This document shows positions 34,132 to 41,644 of a stretch of DNA of 52,241 nucleotides, one piece after another. Each line of letters opens with the position of its first letter. Position 1 is the stretch's first letter. The notes under the pieces were generated by a model. It saw only the letters and a list, made by a program, of their open reading frames with translations. It was not told where the DNA came from and did no database searches. The position numbers and the translations under genes were made by a program. Source of the stretch: an uncultured Clostridia bacterium. Its GTDB lineage: Bacteria > Bacillota > Clostridia > Oscillospirales > Acutalibacteraceae. The stretch spans positions 1 to 52,241 of the forward strand of contig CANQDR010000012.1 in assembly GCA_947593615.1 (NCBI GenBank), written 5' to 3'.

Positions 34132-34207
34132 ATTTTAATATATAATGAGGACACGATATAATTCTCATCGATGAATCTATCATGCCTCATTTATTATATA
34201 TTAAAAT
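34132..34207. promoter_or_regulatory. AT-rich palindrome C
   Basis: ATTTTAATATATAAT (34132-34146) is the exact reverse complement of 34193-34207, extended by GAGG (34147-34150) with CCTC (34185-34188) across a four-base bulge. The loop centre is the palindrome TCATCGATGA (34165-34174). It lies between the ligase stop and the start of the modification operon. It belongs to the same family as 6851-6930 and 22486-22573. Confidence 0.72.
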
Positions 34208-34232
34208 CGATATTCATTGTACTGAATAACCA

Positions 34233-35555
34233 TCAATACTCAGAAGGTTTTGTTTTATCGTTTCTTACTCGTATTAGACGAGGGAACTGCAATGAGTACT
34301 CGTTGTCTCGACTACCTTTGTTCTGACTTATGGACTGATAACCAACCTCTACCACCTTCCCCACGATGTTAGATTTGTTTAACCACCATAGAACTCTCTC
34401 GGCGTCGGACAGTCCACTACCGACATTACAACTTACTTCTCTTCCGTCGTCTGTCATCAAGTAGCAGTACAATGAGCCTACTGCGTTCTCGTACTTACCT
34501 ATTCCCTCGTATGTATCAAGAACGTACATATCCATCGTCTTTACTTTCTTGTACTTAAGTAAGGCGTCCGTTCTCTTGTGCTGATACGACAAAAACGGCT
34601 GGTTAAGCATGAGACCCTCGCCACCACTGAACGTAATCTCGTCAAGAAGTTTATTTATTATGTCTGTATTTTTTCCTTGATACAGTATCGGCAAGATACG
34701 TACTTGAGGATAAGCGTAGTTTATGTACTTTCCTATCTCAGCAAGACGCTTCTTTCGTTCATCTGCAGGCGTATATATATCTATGATGTCAAAGATATTG
34801 TACACCAAAGGATGATTAACAGACTTATCATTAACCATCCCCATTGTTTTCATGAACTCTTTTGCCGATTCGAACTCACTCATGTGCGTCAAATTAGACC
34901 TCATTTGTATCTCAATGGTACGTCTGATTGACTGCTGAGTTTGGTCGTATGACAGTAGTTCACCATCATAGACATACTCTTTAGGCATGCCAGTCATATC
35001 TATGTCAACTTTGAGTTGTTTCCCGGACCGTGATACAAAATGCCATCTGTCTTGGTCACAGTACGCAATACAACGATTGCCGTTAAGCTTCTCTGTTACA
35101 ATGTACTGAAAGACCGGCGACTTTATTGGGTCAAACTTCTTTGCAAGCATAGGAGATAAGTCGCTTGTATCAAGCAACGATCGGCCTATTCCGAGTCTCA
35201 AAGTTCTGTTAACAATAGGTTCAATGAAATAGCCTATCGCTCGTCCAAGAACTCTTTGAGCTTCCATTGTATTGTCTAATGTCTTTGGAGATTTACATTC
35301 ACAGTACTTTATGCACTCTCTTATAGACCCGAACATCTCAGGCACACCCCTTGAATCAAAGTTTGTAATAAACGTCCAGCCTATAGGATGTTTACCAGAC
35401 AATGTCTCTAAGATGTATACCCAATCGTCATATAACTCAGGATACTTCTCAAGGAACATCTGTATATAATACTCTTTGTCAAGGCGGCTGTTAGTAGACT
35501 GAAGTTTGTCAAACAAGTCGTTGAACTTTGTAATGCGTTCTATTACGTTCATCAT
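34233..35555 (-). CDS. ATP-dependent DNA ligase
   Basis: 440 residues. An N-terminal helical DNA-binding region precedes the nucleotidyltransferase domain: motif I VTEKLNGNRCIAY (K near 157 takes AMP), motif III VYDGELL near 196, motif IV SGGEGLMLN near 314, motif V ALLKYKKVKTMD near 334. A C-terminal OB domain follows (EVGYQSIS onward). ATG 35555 overlaps the stop of the gene before it (ATGA), behind GAGGAG. It seals nicks in replication. The phage keeps its own ligase together with nuclease and ssDNA-binding genes upstream. Confidence 0.92.
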   Translation of the reverse strand: MMNVIERITKFNDLFDKLQSTNSRLDKEYYIQMFLEKYPELYDDWVYILETLSGKHPIGWTFITNFDSRGVPEMFGSIRECIKYCECKSPKTLDNTMEAQRVLGRAIGYFIEPIVNRTLRLGIGRSLLDTSDLSPMLAKKFDPIKSPVFQYIVTEKLNGNRCIAYCDQDRWHFVSRSGKQLKVDIDMTGMPKEYVYDGELLSYDQTQQSIRRTIEIQMRSNLTHMSEFESAKEFMKTMGMVNDKSVNHPLVYNIFDIIDIYTPADERKKRLAEIGKYINYAYPQVRILPILYQGKNTDIINKLLDEITFSGGEGLMLNQPFLSYQHKRTDALLKYKKVKTMDMYVLDTYEGIGKYENAVGSLYCYLMTDDGREVSCNVGSGLSDAERVLWWLNKSNIVGKVVEVGYQSISQNKGSRDNEYSLQFPRLIRVRNDKTKPSEY

Positions 35556-35782
35556 AGCTTACTCCTCTTATTACAGTGAGTTGTTAAACAGTACTCTTCT
35601 GTAACTTTCGAAGCAATAGAAATCAGTCTTACATTGTCATTAGTTTCAAGAAACTCGTTCAACAGAACGCGAATCAAACTTGCAAGCTGACCTTTCTCTT
35701 GTATGCCACACAGACTTTCAATCCTCTTAGTGGCGGACTCTTTTACTTCGTCGTCTAAATAAAAGTTAAACAACCTTTTCAC
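35552..35782 (-). CDS. Small protein, possible ribbon-helix-helix DNA-binding protein
   Basis: 76 residues. The N-terminus MKRLFNFYLDDEVKESATKR looks like a beta strand followed by helix, the pattern of ribbon-helix-helix repressors. A second helix (QLASLIRVLLNEFLE) and a C-terminal Cys/His-containing tail follow. It starts at GTG 35782 on a GTGA overlap, with GGAGGG before it, and is coupled to the ligase gene after it. A regulatory role is inferred from the pattern only. Confidence 0.68.
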   Translation of the reverse strand: MKRLFNFYLDDEVKESATKRIESLCGIQEKGQLASLIRVLLNEFLETNDNVRLISIASKVTEEYCLTTHCNKRSKL

Positions 35783-35889
35783 TTCTTACCCTCCTTGTTA
35801 TGTTTATCGTCATGCTCTGGCCACCACGCGGGTAGTGTCCAAAGAGCGAGTATTACTACGACAAGAGGAACTACTACGTACCACGGCAT
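35779..35889 (-). CDS. Single-span membrane peptide (36 aa)
   Basis: The reading frame from ATG 35889 encodes MPWYVVVPLVVVILALWTLP and a further 16 residues, mostly charged. The first half is a clean membrane segment and the tail is Lys/His/Glu-rich. It starts just after the nuclease stop (TGAGATG) with GAGAGGA upstream, and ends in a four-base overlap with the next gene. It fills what would otherwise be a 108-bp gap in a tightly packed operon, so I think it is real. Function unknown; small phage membrane peptides can act in lysis, exclusion or host takeover. Confidence 0.65.
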   Translation of the reverse strand: MPWYVVVPLVVVILALWTLPAWWPEHDDKHNKEGKK

Positions 35890-35890
35890 C

Positions 35891-36889
35891 TCAGTCCTCT
35901 CCATGAACGCTTAGCCACGGTTTACAATGACTTAGATAGTCACAGCCTGCGCAGCTGTACGCGTCGTATCTTCTACAGAACGGGAGTCCCTCTCTTGTCA
36001 TAGTATCTATCATTCTTGCTGTAGTAAATAAGTCATCACACGTATAGCGCATCACCTCAGTATCCAAGTATCTTGTGTTCATGTAAGCTGCTTGATTATT
36101 TAAGAGTTCATTGTACACGTCCTCGTAGTACCCACCCGGGTCACAATTATAGTACGGGTCGTTTCCATGAACGGCAATGACGGACTTCTTATACAGCTCA
36201 CCAGACACGTTCTGACTCTTAGACCTTGACAATGTGCCGTTCTTTAACAGGATTGGTCTATCAAACGACATTTTTGGAATGTCTATGTAACCAATATGAA
36301 TGTTATTGTACGGTATACCGTAATTTGTATGTACGAGAAGTGCATACAGATATAGCTGACTGTCATGGTCGAAATTGTCTTGTGTCTTACGTTTAGTACT
36401 GAACTTGTAGTCAAGTATACAAGCTATAGTCCTCTCTTGGTTGTATATCAGTAGGTCTATTACACCAACCATTGGTTGAGTAACTCCTTTCCATCCATAC
36501 CTGTTAAGTGCTACCTCTGGTGAAATCTGTAGCTTGACCTCTCGTTCTACAATAGGTTTAGCTATACCTTTCCTCCAGAACTCCTCGTGCTCTGCAACCT
36601 CTTGTATAACAGGAATAAAGTATCCTTGCCAATTGTTAATACCAAAGTATTCTTTTAGCTCAGGATACAACACCTCAGACGGTATGACAGGATAGTAGGC
36701 CTCTCGGTCTACTACCCCATCGTTTATTTCATCTCTCAGCCTTCCAGCCTTTTCAAGCACCTCGTGAGCCATAGCCCCGAACACAAGATGCGGGCTTGTT
36801 TTATCAGGCGGAATGTGATTGATGTAGCTCAGTTCATACTTCTTCATACAAGAAGTAAAACAATTTAGCGATGAGTTACTGTGAGCCAT
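35891..36889 (-). CDS. Cas4/RecB-like PD-(D/E)xK exonuclease with Fe-S cysteines
   Basis: 332 residues from ATG 36889, nine bases after GAGGAGG; an ATG 18 bases earlier overlaps that site. HSNSSLNCFTSCMKKYEL at the N-terminus and CSCAGCDYLSHC near the C-terminus supply the Cys residues for a 4Fe-4S cluster, as in Cas4/AddB. The nuclease core is FGAMAHEVLE (near 38), VGVIDLLIY (near 142) and ILDYKFST (near 160), then a Q-containing helix (SQLYLYALL). It probably resects DNA ends in phage recombination. No CRISPR array or cas1 is present. Confidence 0.85.
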   Translation of the reverse strand: MAHSNSSLNCFTSCMKKYELSYINHIPPDKTSPHLVFGAMAHEVLEKAGRLRDEINDGVVDREAYYPVIPSEVLYPELKEYFGINNWQGYFIPVIQEVAEHEEFWRKGIAKPIVEREVKLQISPEVALNRYGWKGVTQPMVGVIDLLIYNQERTIACILDYKFSTKRKTQDNFDHDSQLYLYALLVHTNYGIPYNNIHIGYIDIPKMSFDRPILLKNGTLSRSKSQNVSGELYKKSVIAVHGNDPYYNCDPGGYYEDVYNELLNNQAAYMNTRYLDTEVMRYTCDDLFTTARMIDTMTREGLPFCRRYDAYSCAGCDYLSHCKPWLSVHGED

Positions 36890-37172
36890 CTCGTTCTTCC
36901 TCCTCATTCCAGTACTCTGTTATACACTCAGAGCAGGATTTCACCTCACCGAAGCTTATCTCGTTGTGGTACATAGCCGCTGACAATTTGCAGTATGTCA
37001 CTGAGGACTTCCCGTTGAACGTGTACGGAATAGGTTCGACTGACCTCATGCGGCACTCTGTGCAGTTACCTCTTCTTACGAGGAAGTCAAGAAGGGCATC
37101 AGTCCTGCCTTCTTCAAACTCGTCGTGTATCTGTTTTGCAAAAGCTTGTATCTTTGTCATATCAGTTACCAT
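36876..37172 (-). CDS. Small Cys-rich protein (98 aa)
   Basis: 98 residues. CTEC (near 37) and CSEC (near 80), with a further Cys near 61, could form a zinc site. The N-terminus is helical and the C-terminus is acidic (a run of Glu). The start could be ATG 37172, which overlaps the previous gene by 11 bp, or ATG 37160, directly after that gene's TGA; neither has a strong ribosome site, so translation is probably coupled. The end contains the ribosome binding site of the nuclease gene. No family recognised. Confidence 0.7.
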   Translation of the reverse strand: MVTDMTKIQAFAKQIHDEFEEGRTDALLDFLVRRGNCTECRMRSVEPIPYTFNGKSSVTYCKLSAAMYHNEISFGEVKSCSECITEYWNEEEERDGSQ

Positions 37173-37335
37173 CCATATAGTCGTCTACTGCTGGGTCGAA
37201 CTCCTCAGTGTCACAGTCAATAACTGTTACGTTGCCACAGTCGTCTTCCAGTCGCTCAAGTGCTTCCTCGTACGTAGCCGCTGTGTAACAGGCCTCACCT
37301 ATATAAGTGAATTTGTAGTTAAATTGTCTTGACAT
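37162..37335 (-). CDS. Small acidic protein (57 aa)
   Basis: ATG 37335 follows AAGGAGGTATAAC. The frame encodes MSRQFNYKFTYIGEACYTAA and continues for 37 residues, acidic at the end (many Asp/Glu). The pattern strand-strand-helix-strand resembles small ParD- or DUF-type 'YxF' proteins but gives no clear family. It lies between the sigma-like gene and the Cys-rich gene, with 11-bp spacing and a coupled end. The ribosome site and close packing make the CDS convincing. Confidence 0.75.
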   Translation of the reverse strand: MSRQFNYKFTYIGEACYTAATYEEALERLEDDCGNVTVIDCDTEEFDPAVDDYMDGN

Positions 37336-37346
37336 GTTATACCTCC

Positions 37347-38144
37347 TTATTCATCTTTAAGCTTGCCTCGAAGCTTCCTACCTAAGCGGAACATGCATGT
37401 TCTATCTGTTCCGCTCAATGTGCCAGTCTTAACCTTAAGCACGAGGTCCTCGTACCGTCTCTCGCCTATTTTGCTTATCACAAGGTCTCGTCTATCTCTT
37501 GTCCTCTGTTCTCGCCATTCTCGTTCCTCAATCTCTTTGAGTAACTCCGTTTGTCTTACGTCCTCGACCACTGACAAGAGAGGCGTATCAGTTCCCTTGA
37601 TTGTAGCGTCAAGGCTCAGGTCTCCAGGATAGTTCTCAGGTTTCTGTCTGTACTCCTTCCTCATGCTCACAAGGATATAGTTGACAAGAGTACGTGTTAG
37701 TAGGTTCTTATGCACGTAGTATCCTTTGCGGTACAGAGTTATCATGCACAAATAGCACATCTGTTTCATGTCCTCAAAAGGTACGTTCCACTGTGACGCC
37801 ATCTCTTGCGAGAGTTTATTGACGAGAGGCTCAAAGACCTCGCACATGACGTCCAGCGGCGGCTGACCATATCCTATCACGTACTCCTGGTTATCCTTGT
37901 ATATGCAGTCTGCAATAGCAAGTATTGCTTCTTGCTTAAGTATTGTATTGTATCTGTCCACCTGACTTACACACACTTGTACTGTGTAAGAGGTTATCTT
38001 CTTGTCCTCAATATGAGTTCTGACAAGATAGCTGTAAAGCATCAGGTCGTTAGACAACCAATCGTTGAGGATTGTTACTAACTTAGTCTCAGCGTCAGAC
38101 TCCTGTATCGTCAGTCGCCGAGTGAAGAGCTTGTTTTCCTGCAT
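37347..38144 (-). CDS. Sigma-factor-like transcription protein
   Basis: 265 residues. The middle (FEDMKQMCYLCMITLYRKGY and the helix after it, about 125-165) resembles sigma region 2. The C-terminus (ERRYEDLVLKVKTGTLSGTD followed by a basic helix, about 223-262) resembles a region 4 helix-turn-helix. A SLDATIKGTD linker lies between. This matches small phage sigma-like proteins, but identity is low and it could be another HTH protein. If real, it could read the unusual -35-less elements and palindromes. ATG 38144 lies inside the previous gene, behind TGGAGGT. Confidence 0.6.
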   Translation of the reverse strand: MQENKLFTRRLTIQESDAETKLVTILNDWLSNDLMLYSYLVRTHIEDKKITSYTVQVCVSQVDRYNTILKQEAILAIADCIYKDNQEYVIGYGQPPLDVMCEVFEPLVNKLSQEMASQWNVPFEDMKQMCYLCMITLYRKGYYVHKNLLTRTLVNYILVSMRKEYRQKPENYPGDLSLDATIKGTDTPLLSVVEDVRQTELLKEIEEREWREQRTRDRRDLVISKIGERRYEDLVLKVKTGTLSGTDRTCMFRLGRKLRGKLKDE

Positions 38145-38580
38145 AATGTACCTCCAAAGAATCTTTAAGTATAAGTGTCATGTTGTTGAATGCGTCATGC
38201 AGCTCTGGCTTAGCGTGAACTATAAGAGCTGCCAGTGACAAGAACTGGTCCACGAGTTCAGGAAACACGTCCTTATCCTGAGGTCTACAAGAGAGTATGT
38301 CATCTATCAGTTCTGCGTCTAAGACGTAGTGTATTATGCGTCTTAAACTGAGCTGACGGCCACTCCTTACTATCTCATCTCTCAGTGACAAGAATGCTGT
38401 ATCCTTTATATCCACCGTGAGCAGTACATCAGTCTGTCTGTTACCAAGATGTGGCAGGTTGACAAGACTGACGTACCCTTGTGCCACGGCTGAACAAATA
38501 GAGTTAATTATTTCTTCCGGGTCACCTTTACTTAACAGCGTGCAGTAGTCGTGACGCGGCAGGTATATCCTGAACTTCAT
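38095..38580 (-). CDS. Hypothetical protein (161 aa)
   Basis: 161 residues, mixed alpha/beta, beginning MKFRIYLPRHDYCTLLSKGD. A central helix pair (SLRRIIHYVLDAELIDDIL) and a C-terminal helical region follow. No family recognised. It starts on an ATGA overlap with the tandem-OB gene and overlaps the sigma-like gene by 50 bp. Higher GC and frequent Arg and His codons mark it as part of the 37-46 kb compositional block. The long overlap and coupling suggest a partner of one of its neighbours. Confidence 0.73.
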   Translation of the reverse strand: MKFRIYLPRHDYCTLLSKGDPEEIINSICSAVAQGYVSLVNLPHLGNRQTDVLLTVDIKDTAFLSLRDEIVRSGRQLSLRRIIHYVLDAELIDDILSCRPQDKDVFPELVDQFLSLAALIVHAKPELHDAFNNMTLILKDSLEVHYAGKQALHSATDDTGV

Positions 38581-39242
38581 TCAGGCTGGCTCCCAGTGTC
38601 TGGCTCGTCCGGGTCCTCACCACCGGCCCTCAGGTCGTAGACACTCAGCTCGTACGCCGTTCTGTCCTCACCCAGCTTGTTACGATACTCTCTGCTCTGG
38701 AACCGACCGAAGACTGTAACCAGAGAGTTAGGCTCTACCGTGCTGAACCACTCGGCGGTCCTGCCCCAGCAGATGCAAGGCACCTTGTACGTACGGTTGA
38801 TGCCAGGCACCGAGAGTGTGAAGTCCACAATAGTGCGGTTACCAGGCGTAGTACGAAGAGCGCCCATGCGCGTGATAGCGCCTGTGAGCTTGGCCTCGTT
38901 CAGGTCGTCCCAGTGTTCTCCGTCCTCAGGCACGAACTGCTCAATAGAGCGAGTGAATACGCTGACGATGAGCCGAAGCTTGCCACTCCCGTCATTGCGA
39001 GGCTTACTTGTACTGCGCACCTCCCCTGTGATACGAGCCCTCTCGCCGCTGACAAGGATGCTGTTGACTTCCTTGAGCTTAGTCTGACTGAACACCACGG
39101 GTATGATGTCCACCTGACCGCTCTTGCGTGTCGTCTCAAGGTAGACCTGATAGAACTGCTCACCTTGCGTGCTTCTGAAACTCTTAACTGGCTCGCTGTT
39201 GATGTGGCCGGTCAGTACAATAGTGTTGTTGGGGTTTGACAT
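38577..39242 (-). CDS. Tandem OB-fold single-stranded DNA-binding protein
   Basis: 221 residues from ATG 39242, behind AGGAGGAAGAGTAAC; an open frame extends 64 codons further upstream but lacks a start signal. Two SSB-like OB folds are visible: about 7-105 (NTIVLTGHINSEPVKSFRS to FTRSIEQF) and about 115-212 (EAKLTGAITRMGALRTTPGN to YELSVYDL). The C-terminus is acidic (Asp/Glu/Pro-rich), like SSB tails that recruit partners. This is probably the replication SSB, with DUF669 serving recombination. Both OB folds in one chain would halve the subunits per binding unit. Confidence 0.83.
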   Translation of the reverse strand: MSNPNNTIVLTGHINSEPVKSFRSTQGEQFYQVYLETTRKSGQVDIIPVVFSQTKLKEVNSILVSGERARITGEVRSTSKPRNDGSGKLRLIVSVFTRSIEQFVPEDGEHWDDLNEAKLTGAITRMGALRTTPGNRTIVDFTLSVPGINRTYKVPCICWGRTAEWFSTVEPNSLVTVFGRFQSREYRNKLGEDRTAYELSVYDLRAGGEDPDEPDTGSQPE

Positions 39243-39243
39243 G

Positions 39244-39525
39244 TTACTCTTCCTCCTTGTTATTACGAAGTTTAGTGAGCTGACGCTCAATATTAGCCTT
39301 CTCTTGTGCAAGCTTCTTAATGAGTGCCTTCTTCTTGTCCGCGTCTGTGACGTCGGTCCACTCGCCGTAGTATGTGCTCTCATCAGGCCTGTCGTTCGGG
39401 TGGTCTGCTCTGACGTAGTGTGCGTACTCATCACTCAGCGGGTTACCTGTCATGCCGTGATGTACGTAGCTCTTAACGTGCGGGTTGTTCAAAACATCTT
39501 GTGGAATAGGGTAGTGGTTACTCAT
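39244..39525 (-). CDS. Small early protein with coiled-coil C-terminus (93 aa)
   Basis: 93 residues. The N-terminal 55 are His/Tyr/Pro-rich, and the C-terminus is a charged coiled coil (DADKKKALIKKLAQEKANIE onward). The 'WTDVTDADKKKAL' stretch recalls the C-terminal region of the proteins at 39646, 40020 and 42510, so it may be a distant paralogue. ATG 39525 follows GAGGT at a long 12-base distance. A terminator-like hairpin lies directly upstream, so it may have its own promoter. Confidence 0.7.
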   Translation of the reverse strand: MSNHYPIPQDVLNNPHVKSYVHHGMTGNPLSDEYAHYVRADHPNDRPDESTYYGEWTDVTDADKKKALIKKLAQEKANIERQLTKLRNNKEEE

Positions 39526-39540
39526 AAATATATTTATACC

Positions 39541-39580
39541 TCATACGAAAAGTAAGACAAGAGTGGATAGCCTCTTGTCT
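39541..39580 (-). terminator. Probable leftward terminator or attenuator
   Basis: On the minus strand AGACAAGAG (39580-39572) pairs perfectly with CTCTTGTCT (39563-39555) around an eight-base loop, then TTACTTTTCG. The T-run is interrupted. It lies between the 87-residue and 93-residue genes. Confidence 0.7.
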
Positions 39581-39645
39581 GGTGGCGTTACCTCCTATCC
39601 GAGGTATGGGTGATTGCTCTCCGTGCAGGCGAGCAGGTGCTGGTG

Positions 39646-39909
39646 TTACTCGATTCCCTCGGCAGCGAGGAGCGCGTCGAGCTGGGCCTGTGCCTTCTGC
39701 ATACGAGCGAGAAGAGCTGCCTTCTGCTGCTCAGGCGTGCGTTCCTTGAACTTCCGCGGTGTCTTAGGTGCGGCGGCCTTAGCCTCTGCGGCCTTAGTCA
39801 TGAGTTCGCTGTACCTTGCGTAGTCTTCCTCGGACAAATAGTCCAGGACGGTCTTACGATGCTTGTGAGTGGTTTCCTCAGCGACGGCATCAGTGGTTGC
39901 TTCTACCAT
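39646..39909 (-). CDS. Small early protein of the LSEED paralogue family (87 aa)
   Basis: 87 residues, Ala/Lys/Glu-rich. KTVLDYLSEEDYARYSELMT followed by KAAEAK, then a basic linker and LLARMQKAQAQLDALL, a C-terminal coiled coil. The same order of motifs is found at the ends of the 40020 and 42510 proteins, so these form a paralogous set; here the N-terminal domain is reduced. ATG 39909 follows AAGGAG. GC is markedly higher than in the replication genes. Function unknown; early expression is inferred from position. Confidence 0.78.
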   Translation of the reverse strand: MVEATTDAVAEETTHKHRKTVLDYLSEEDYARYSELMTKAAEAKAAAPKTPRKFKERTPEQQKAALLARMQKAQAQLDALLAAEGIE

Positions 39910-40019
39910 AGTAGTTACTCCTTATCAGATGATGTACAGATAACGCTCTGTCAGGCGTGTTACAAGAGTGAGGTGAGCCCGCGGTGAGGAGGCCGCTGAG
40001 CTGCACCTCCTGTGAGCGG

Positions 40020-40526
40020 TTACTCGCTGACCGTCTCGTCTGCGTCGTCTGCGTCGAGCTCAGTGAGCATCTTCTGCAGCTTAGCGATGCGGGCGAGAAT
40101 CTTCTCCTTGTCAGTCGTAGGTCTGACTGGCTTGTCTGCTTCCATGGCGTCGTACGCCTTGTTGATGAGAGAGCGGACCTCGTCTGCTTCCTCAGCTGAC
40201 AGATAAGCAAGAAGCGCCTCGTTGGGAATCCGTCTGCCGACCGGGCCAAGCTTGCGGCTGGCCTTGTACAAGAGAGGGAATGTCTCGTGGCCGTCTGCGA
40301 GGTACTTATCGACCACGTTGTTCTTGAGCCACTTGCGGTTCGCACTGTTGGAAGGGAGACAGAGGTAGCCGTCGTCGTTGACATAGATAGGGTCGCTGAC
40401 CACGCCTGTCACTAGGTCGCGGAGAAAGTACGTATCGTCTTCCTTGAAGATTTCGGCAAGAGGCTGGTCTGCCGGGTACGCGGAGCCGTCCACGACTGCC
40501 GCTGGTGTAGTGTTCTCGTTGCTCAT
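40020..40526 (-). CDS. Small early protein of the LSEED paralogue family (168 aa)
   Basis: 168 residues from ATG 40526, behind AAGGAGGCTCAT; the open frame upstream is a leader. The N-terminal part is beta-rich with NDDGYLCLPSNSANRKW (near 53), like GVKDGYIHLPQNPSGREW in the 42510 protein. The C-terminus has LLAYLSAEEADEVRSLINKA and a coiled coil (ILARIAKLQKMLTEL). The set looks like a two-domain family of small binding proteins. The acidic end is typical of host-takeover proteins. No known family. Confidence 0.78.
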   Translation of the reverse strand: MSNENTTPAAVVDGSAYPADQPLAEIFKEDDTYFLRDLVTGVVSDPIYVNDDGYLCLPSNSANRKWLKNNVVDKYLADGHETFPLLYKASRKLGPVGRRIPNEALLAYLSAEEADEVRSLINKAYDAMEADKPVRPTTDKEKILARIAKLQKMLTELDADDADETVSE

Positions 40527-40714
40527 ATGAGCCTCCTTAATAAATATTATATGATGACGCGCATACACGCGAGAGGGTAAGGACCTCCGGCCTATCACAA
40601 GATTGGTGATTCCTCGGTCGAACCAATCTCAATGATTTTTCATAATATATTATATGCCAAAATATAGAAGATATGACCATATTTGACACATAATTTTATG
40701 CTGATTACAAGAAG
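40527..40714 (-). promoter_or_regulatory. Promoter and structured leader of the 168-residue gene
   Basis: On the minus strand GCATATAATATATTATG (40657-40641) is a promoter-like TATAAT site. It precedes two mutually exclusive hairpins (ATCAC/GTGAT at 40594-40598 and 40606-40610; AGATTGG/CCAATCT at 40600-40606 and 40623-40629). A second TCATATAATA element (about 40551-40542) lies directly before AAGGAGG. The gene may have one long structured and one short mRNA form. Confidence 0.5.
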
Positions 40715-40936
40715 TTAGAATTCTATGTCATTAGCTTCTTGCAGTATCTCGTCCGTGACATCCAATCCGCTGTCTATCCACTTAGTAATGCTGAACTGAT
40801 ACTGACTCGGTAGAGATTTACGCAAGAGGTGATAGACAAAAAGTGTCTGAGTACGACTGTCACAATAGACCTTGAAGGCGTGCTGGCCTTTAGGGTATTG
40901 CTCAGTTATACAGGTTACGTTGATTTCGTATCGCAT
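40715..40936 (-). CDS. Hypothetical protein (73 aa)
   Basis: 73 residues from ATG 40936, behind AAGGAGGACTAAC; the open frame continues 18 codons upstream without a start signal. It reads as strand-strand-helix-helix (RYEINVTCITEQYPKG, then FVYHLLRKS). No family recognised. It lies one base after the stop of the DUF6011-like gene and so shares its mRNA. Confidence 0.7.
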   Translation of the reverse strand: MRYEINVTCITEQYPKGQHAFKVYCDSRTQTLFVYHLLRKSLPSQYQFSITKWIDSGLDVTDEILQEANDIEF

Positions 40937-40937
40937 G

Positions 40938-41369
40938 TTAGTCCTCCTTAGGTTTACATTCTCTGCCGTATCCTCGAAGCATGCTTGCATATGACGTCAA
41001 TTTGCGTCTACAATAGTGGCAGTAGGTACAAGGGAATATCTTGAAGTTAGCGACCGCCCTCTTGTGCGAGAGCCAGAACACGAAGTTAGTTACTTGACTC
41101 TCGTATACAAATGGTACAAGATAAGTTGGTGAGCCATAGACAGGACTGTCCGAGCTGACTACAAGATTGATGTCGGGGCACTTTGGTTCTGCAAGAAAGT
41201 ATAGTGGCACATAGCGGTTCTCATAGAACACGTTTATGACAATGATGGTCTCGTCGTTGAGCATTTTGACAGGGTTAGTGAACATCTCGCACCACCTGTC
41301 ACGCTCACGATACTCGATGAAGACCCTCTGCTTTTTCATGAGCTCTATGAGGTTAGATTTTGATAGCAT
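40938..41369 (-). CDS. Zinc-binding protein, DUF6011-like C-terminus
   Basis: 143 residues from ATG 41369, eight bases after GGAG; the GTG 9 bp upstream is less likely. The C-terminus, CTYCHYCRRKLTSYASMLRG followed by YGREC, matches the CxxCxRxLxxxxSxxxGxGxxC zinc knuckle seen in DUF6011-type phage proteins. The first 100 residues are beta-rich with no recognised domain. The origin-like AT-rich region lies directly upstream. Confidence 0.73.
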   Translation of the reverse strand: MLSKSNLIELMKKQRVFIEYRERDRWCEMFTNPVKMLNDETIIVINVFYENRYVPLYFLAEPKCPDINLVVSSDSPVYGSPTYLVPFVYESQVTNFVFWLSHKRAVANFKIFPCTYCHYCRRKLTSYASMLRGYGRECKPKED

Positions 41370-41384
41370 TTTACACACTCCGTG

Positions 41385-41640
41385 AATGAATTTAACATTT
41401 TGTGATTGAATGTAACAGTCTGATAGGATATTTTAAGGTCGATACACAAAATCACATTTTTAGAATATCTAAAATATATATAATATTATCTATTTTATAA
41501 TATAATATATTTATAAATATAATTTTTTTGAAAAGATGCTTCAAATTTTATTATATATTTATATCAATTTTGTGATTTTGTGCACGAACCTTAAGAATTT
41601 TCAATAAAATTACTGCATTTTACCGCCCGTAACTCCAAGT
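41385..41640. other. AT-rich region with repeats, candidate replication origin
   Basis: No gene is visible in about 340 bp. About 100 bp (41461-41560) is almost pure A/T. It is flanked by a 12-bp inverted repeat, CACAAAATCACA (41445-41456) and TGTGATTTTGTG (41571-41582). An 11-bp direct repeat ATTTTGTGATT occurs at 41397 and 41567. A low-melting core between iteron-like repeats is the usual form of an origin or of a strong promoter region. It lies between early genes on the minus strand. No ORF or RNA gene is seen. Confidence 0.5.
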
Positions 41641-41644
41641 ACCA

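Noticed and set aside
35891-36889. Cas4 as part of a CRISPR system
   Set aside because: There is no array or other cas gene. RecB/Cas4-like nucleases in phage replication blocks are common and explain it better.
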